From Ruminococcus sp. FC2018 (GTDB lineage: Bacteria > Bacillota > Clostridia > Oscillospirales > Ruminococcaceae): DNA of 64,000 nt. The notes below the pieces were generated by a model. The model worked only from the letters and a program-made list of their open reading frames with translations, was not told the origin of the DNA and did no database searches. Shown here one piece after another: positions 59,252 through 64,000 of this stretch. The stretch covers positions 1 through 64,000 of the forward strand of contig NZ_JHXH01000009.1 in assembly GCF_000621805.1 (NCBI RefSeq), read 5' to 3'. Numbering within the stretch: the first letter of the stretch is position 1; each line of letters begins with the position of its first letter. The position numbers were made by a program, and so were the translations under genes.

Positions 59252-61639
59252 TTAAACACCTCGCTTTGAAACAGGGACTATCTTCCAGATGTTCTGTGCG
59301 TAGTCCCTTATAGTCCTGTCGGATGAGAATTTTCCTGCGCTGCACATATTCAGCCAGCATTTTCTTGCAAATGCCAGTTTGTCCTTGTAATCGCTGTTGC
59401 ATCTGAGCTTTGCAGCCACATAGCTTTCAAGGTCGCCCACAACGTAGTAGTGATCGGGAACGTGCCAGCTTGCACCATCGGTGAGAGCCTTGTAAAGCTC
59501 CTTGAAGCTGCCCTCCTGATCCGAGGGGACACCACCGTCGTCAAAGTTTGAATCTATCAGCTTCTCAAGCACACGACCGATCTTTTCGTTTTCAAATACC
59601 AGCTTTCTGGGGTCGTAGTCCGGCATTATATCCGCAAGCTCCTCAACTCGTGCACCGAAGATATAGTTGTTCTCCTCGCCGGCCTCCTGCACTATCTCGA
59701 CATTTGCCCCGTCGTAGGTGCCAAGGGTAACAGCACCGTTGAGCATCAGCTTCATATTGCCTGTGCCGCTTGCTTCGGTGCCTGCGGTGGAGATCTGCTC
59801 CGAAACGTCAGCTGCGCACACCAGTTTTTCGGCGGCGGAAACGTTATAGTTCTGCACAAATACCACCTTGAGCAGGTCTTTTGTCTGCTCGTCGGAGTTC
59901 ACCATTTTTCCTATCTCGCCCAGCAGCTTTATTATTGCCTTTGCACGCCTGTAACCGGGTGCGGATTTGGCACCGAAGATAAAGGTGGTGGGTGTAAAGT
60001 CCCTGATGCTTCCGTCCTTGATGCCATAGTAGATATAGATTATGGACAGTGCGTTGAGCAGCTGCCTTTTGTATTCATGCAGTCTTTTTATCTGGATATC
60101 GAAAATGGTATCCGGATTTATTTCGATGCCGTCATTTTGCTTTATGAAATCAGCAAGCTGCTGTTTTTTGGTCTTTTTGATACGGATAAACTCACCCAGC
60201 ACATTTTCATCATCTGCATACTTTGCAAGCTCCTTGAGTCTGTCAAGGTCGGTTATCCAGCCGCTGTCACCCAGAAGCCGTGTGATAAGGGCGGAAAGCT
60301 CCTTGTTGCAAAGTGCGAGCCAGCGTCTTTGGGTAATGCCGTTGGTCTTGTTCTGGAACCTTTCGGGGTAAAGCTCATACCATTTTTTCAGGGCATCTTT
60401 TTTCAGTATCTCGGTGTGTATCTCCGCAACGCCGTTTATATACGATGAAACGTAGATAGCCATATAAGCCATATTGACTCTTCCCCCGGCAACAGGCTGT
60501 ATTGCGGCGATATCCTTTTTATCCATGCCTTTTGAATACATATCCCTTATGAACCTTTCGTTTATCATAAGGATATAGGTGTAAACCTTGGGGATAACGC
60601 TTTCCACCAGGGAGCAGTCCCACTTTTCAAGTGCCTCTGCCATGATCGTATGGTTGGTATAATTGAATATCTTGTGCGCTTTTTCAAAAGCCGTTTCAAA
60701 GTCATAACCCTCACATACCAGCTGTCTTATTAGTTCGGGTATAGCGATGACCGGGTGGGTATCGTTGAGCTGTATGGTAAGGTACTTTTCAAGCTCATCA
60801 AGGCTGCCAAAGCGTGCCTTGTGCTTACGTATCGCATCTGCAACAGAGGCAGCGGAGAAGAAATACTCCTGTCTGAGTCGGAGCTTTTTGCCCTCGCTTG
60901 TATTATCGTTGGGGTAAAGCACCCGTGAGATATCCTCGGCTGCATTTTTTTTCGCCTGTGCACCGGTATAGTCGCCGTCGTTGAACTTATTAAAGTCAAA
61001 GTCGTCTACCGCTTCTGCCTGCCACAGCCGCAGATTACCTACGTTGTCCGTGCCGTATCCGATGATAGGCATATCGTATGGAACAGCTCTTACAGTCATA
61101 TCTGCATATTGAATGTTCACAGCGTCCTGCTGGCATCTTACAGACCAGGGATCGCCGTATTTTGTCCAGTTATCCGCCTCTTCCTTCTGGAAGCCGTCAA
61201 CTATCTTCTGTTTGAAAAGACCGTATTTGTATCTTATTCCGTAACCGTCAAGGGGCAGGTCAAGTGTGGCGGCGGAATCAAGAAAGCATGCAGCGAGCCT
61301 GCCCAGACCGCCGTTGCCCAGGGCTGCGTCTTCGATAGTCTCCAGCTCGCCAAGGCTCCTGCCGTGCTGTTTGAGAACATCCTCCACATCCTCGTATACC
61401 CCTGCACACATCAGGTTGTTGTGAACGGCACGTCCCATAAGAAATTCCATTGAAAGGTACATGGCACGTCTGCCCGAAAGGTGTTTTTCAAGGCTTTGGG
61501 CGTGATTTGGTGAAATATGCTCCATCACAGCTGAGCTTACACATTCGTGGAGCTGCCAGTCAAGGGCGTTTTCCACGGTGGTGTTGTACTTGCTGCGAAG
61601 CTGGCTTTCAAGAGCCTTTGCAAATATGCTTTTATCCAT
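59252..61639 (-). CDS. glgP: glycogen phosphorylase
   Basis: The product has 795 residues; the start at 61639 lies seven bases after AAGGAT and matches the family start. Longer in-frame starts are within malQ coding. Marks are the EDAALGNGGLGRLAACF segment and the PLP lysine in GTGNMKLMLNGA near 644. It releases glucose 1-phosphate from glycogen or maltodextrin in the cytoplasm. It lies directly after malQ, so the two form a glucan-degradation unit. Confidence 0.96.
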   Translation of the reverse strand: MDKSIFAKALESQLRSKYNTTVENALDWQLHECVSSAVMEHISPNHAQSLEKHLSGRRAMYLSMEFLMGRAVHNNLMCAGVYEDVEDVLKQHGRSLGELETIEDAALGNGGLGRLAACFLDSAATLDLPLDGYGIRYKYGLFKQKIVDGFQKEEADNWTKYGDPWSVRCQQDAVNIQYADMTVRAVPYDMPIIGYGTDNVGNLRLWQAEAVDDFDFNKFNDGDYTGAQAKKNAAEDISRVLYPNDNTSEGKKLRLRQEYFFSAASVADAIRKHKARFGSLDELEKYLTIQLNDTHPVIAIPELIRQLVCEGYDFETAFEKAHKIFNYTNHTIMAEALEKWDCSLVESVIPKVYTYILMINERFIRDMYSKGMDKKDIAAIQPVAGGRVNMAYMAIYVSSYINGVAEIHTEILKKDALKKWYELYPERFQNKTNGITQRRWLALCNKELSALITRLLGDSGWITDLDRLKELAKYADDENVLGEFIRIKKTKKQQLADFIKQNDGIEINPDTIFDIQIKRLHEYKRQLLNALSIIYIYYGIKDGSIRDFTPTTFIFGAKSAPGYRRAKAIIKLLGEIGKMVNSDEQTKDLLKVVFVQNYNVSAAEKLVCAADVSEQISTAGTEASGTGNMKLMLNGAVTLGTYDGANVEIVQEAGEENNYIFGARVEELADIMPDYDPRKLVFENEKIGRVLEKLIDSNFDDGGVPSDQEGSFKELYKALTDGASWHVPDHYYVVGDLESYVAAKLRCNSDYKDKLAFARKCWLNMCSAGKFSSDRTIRDYAQNIWKIVPVSKRGV

Positions 61640-61643
61640 TATA

Positions 61644-63260
<1,617 letters not shown>

Positions 63261-63301
63261 ATTGGTATTCTCCTTTCGATAAAAGATCACAGTTTAGAAC
63301 A

Positions 63302-63330
63302 ATTATACTACTTTTTTTCTGTTTTGGCAA
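63302..63330 (-). promoter_or_regulatory. promoter of the malQ-glgP-PAP2-metG-adh run
   Basis: Minus strand TTGCCA (63325-63330), a 17-base spacer, TATAAT (63302-63307), 42 bases upstream of the malQ start. Confidence 0.85.
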
Positions 63331-63373
63331 TAGCAAGCCGGAGAATTTTTCTTTTTATGATGGTATATTTCTA

Positions 63374-63402
63374 TTGACAAACGGGTATTTGTTGTGTAGA
63401 AT
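63374..63402 (+). promoter_or_regulatory. promoter of the CNNM/CorC-like gene
   Basis: TTGACA (63374-63379), a 17-base spacer, TAGAAT (63397-63402). Confidence 0.8.
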
Positions 63403-63415
63403 TATAGTGTAAGAT

Positions 63416-63441
63416 GTCGGGGATGTCCCCGGCTTGTTTTT
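63416..63441 (+). terminator. terminator-like hairpin in the 5' leader of the CNNM/CorC-like gene
   Basis: GTCGGGGA-TG-TCCCCGGC followed by TTGTTTTT lies between the promoter and the ATG. It begins within about 10 bases of the expected transcript start, so full-length transcription must pass it. Confidence 0.6.
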
Positions 63442-63466
63442 AACTAATGAAAAGGTTGATGTATAA

Positions 63467-64000
63467 ATGGATCTTGCAGGGCGGACCTGGCTGGCAATGA
63501 CTATTTGCATAGTTCTGACCTTGCTTCTGGGCTTTTTCACGGCGTGTGAAAGTGCAGCGGTGGAGATAACGGAAGTAAGGCTCAGAAAGCTGCTTGCGGA
63601 CAACAACAAAAAAGCAAGGCTGCTTACAAAGCTCCTTGAAAGTCCGGGGCGGTTTGTCTCTGCCAATGTTATCTCTCGTTCTTTCATGCTTGCAGCTGTT
63701 TCGGCTGTGAGCACCTATTATTTCTATCCCCTTTGCAAGGGAGCGTTTTTGCGCTGGCTTTATATTGACACGGCGCATGGAGCGGGATATTACGGGGTCT
63801 GCTGTCTTAGCTTTGCTGTGGCGGTGCTTGGTACGGTGCTGGTGGTAACGATAGCAGCGGTAAGCATACCAAGAAGGCTCTGTGCCTGCGGCAGGATCGG
63901 GGAGAGGTTCTTCCTTGCCGTCAGCGGAGTGTACAGCGTCTGGATGAGCCTGTTCATGCCTCTGGTGTGGCTGGTGGAGCTTGTATCAAAGGGCGTTTTA
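63467..64000 (+). CDS. CNNM/CorC-type membrane protein, 5' part (partial)
   Basis: An open frame of 178 codons runs off the window edge without a stop. Several hydrophobic helices (about 9-28, 62-88, 105-132, 150-178) and the FFTACESAAVEITEVRLRKLL motif fit the DUF21/CNNM domain that carries Mg2+ or related ions; CBS and CorC domains would lie beyond the edge. The ATG at 63467 is the best start although its ribosome site (AAAGG) is about 11 bases away. Transcription passes a hairpin in the leader. Confidence 0.8.
   Translation, partial: MDLAGRTWLAMTICIVLTLLLGFFTACESAAVEITEVRLRKLLADNNKKARLLTKLLESPGRFVSANVISRSFMLAAVSAVSTYYFYPLCKGAFLRWLYIDTAHGAGYYGVCCLSFAVAVLGTVLVVTIAAVSIPRRLCACGRIGERFFLAVSGVYSVWMSLFMPLVWLVELVSKGVL

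Overview
The window looks like chromosome from a low-to-mid GC Gram-positive anaerobe of the Clostridia, most likely a Ruminococcus-type member of the Oscillospiraceae. The pointers are oxygen-sensitive ribonucleotide reductase with its activase, two rubrerythrins, glycogen phosphorylase plus amylomaltase, a T-box, a YpeB-type spore protein, a class B sortase, clean sigma-A promoters with 16-17 bp spacers and strong AGGAGG-type ribosome sites. No tRNA, rRNA, CRISPR array or prophage was seen. The species assignment is inference.

Layout. 1-275 is the 3' end of an IS3-family element. 368-8518 holds a MATE transporter fused to a histidine-kinase-like ATPase domain, then a response regulator / histidine kinase / ABC ATPase / FtsX permease module and a lipoprotein. 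8.7-13.3 kb is an anaerobic and oxidative-stress block: rubrerythrin, nrdG, nrdD with a candidate pair of NrdR boxes, and a Crp/Fnr regulator. 13.3-21.0 kb has a Bax-inhibitor-1 protein with an Asn/Gln-rich tail, a MoxR-type AAA+ ATPase divergent from a membrane-anchored VWA protein, and an ABC-2 exporter. 21.2-23.9 kb is a DUF4261 / MFS / lipoprotein operon.

24.1-35.8 kb carries a whole arginine pathway on the minus strand (argG; argH, argC, argJ, argB, argD, argF) interrupted by small membrane proteins, a GNAT enzyme, a lipoprotein that looks frameshifted, and an unassigned ORF fragment. 36.1-39.2 kb has a flavin reductase and a tyrosine T-box controlling three genes ending in tyrS. 39.3-43.4 kb is a surface O-acetylation cassette (SGNH, DUF4358 lipoprotein, MBOAT, DHHW). 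43.5-50.5 kb has maf, a double zinc-ribbon protein, a SleB-type wall hydrolase, sortase B, cinA, thiI and a cysteine desulfurase. 50.7-55.3 kb has ypeB with a second rubrerythrin, a uridine-kinase-like protein and a beta-CASP metallo-RNase. 55.4-63.3 kb is a malQ-glgP-PAP2-metG-adh run, and the window ends inside a CNNM/CorC-type membrane protein.

Most genes are ordinary housekeeping genes. The points most worth a second look are the MATE-kinase fusion, the two-hairpin repeat immediately 3' of nrdD and argF, the VWA/MoxR pair, the O-acetylation operon, the T-box with tyrS in third place, and the broken lipoprotein. I found no clear new defence or mobile system.
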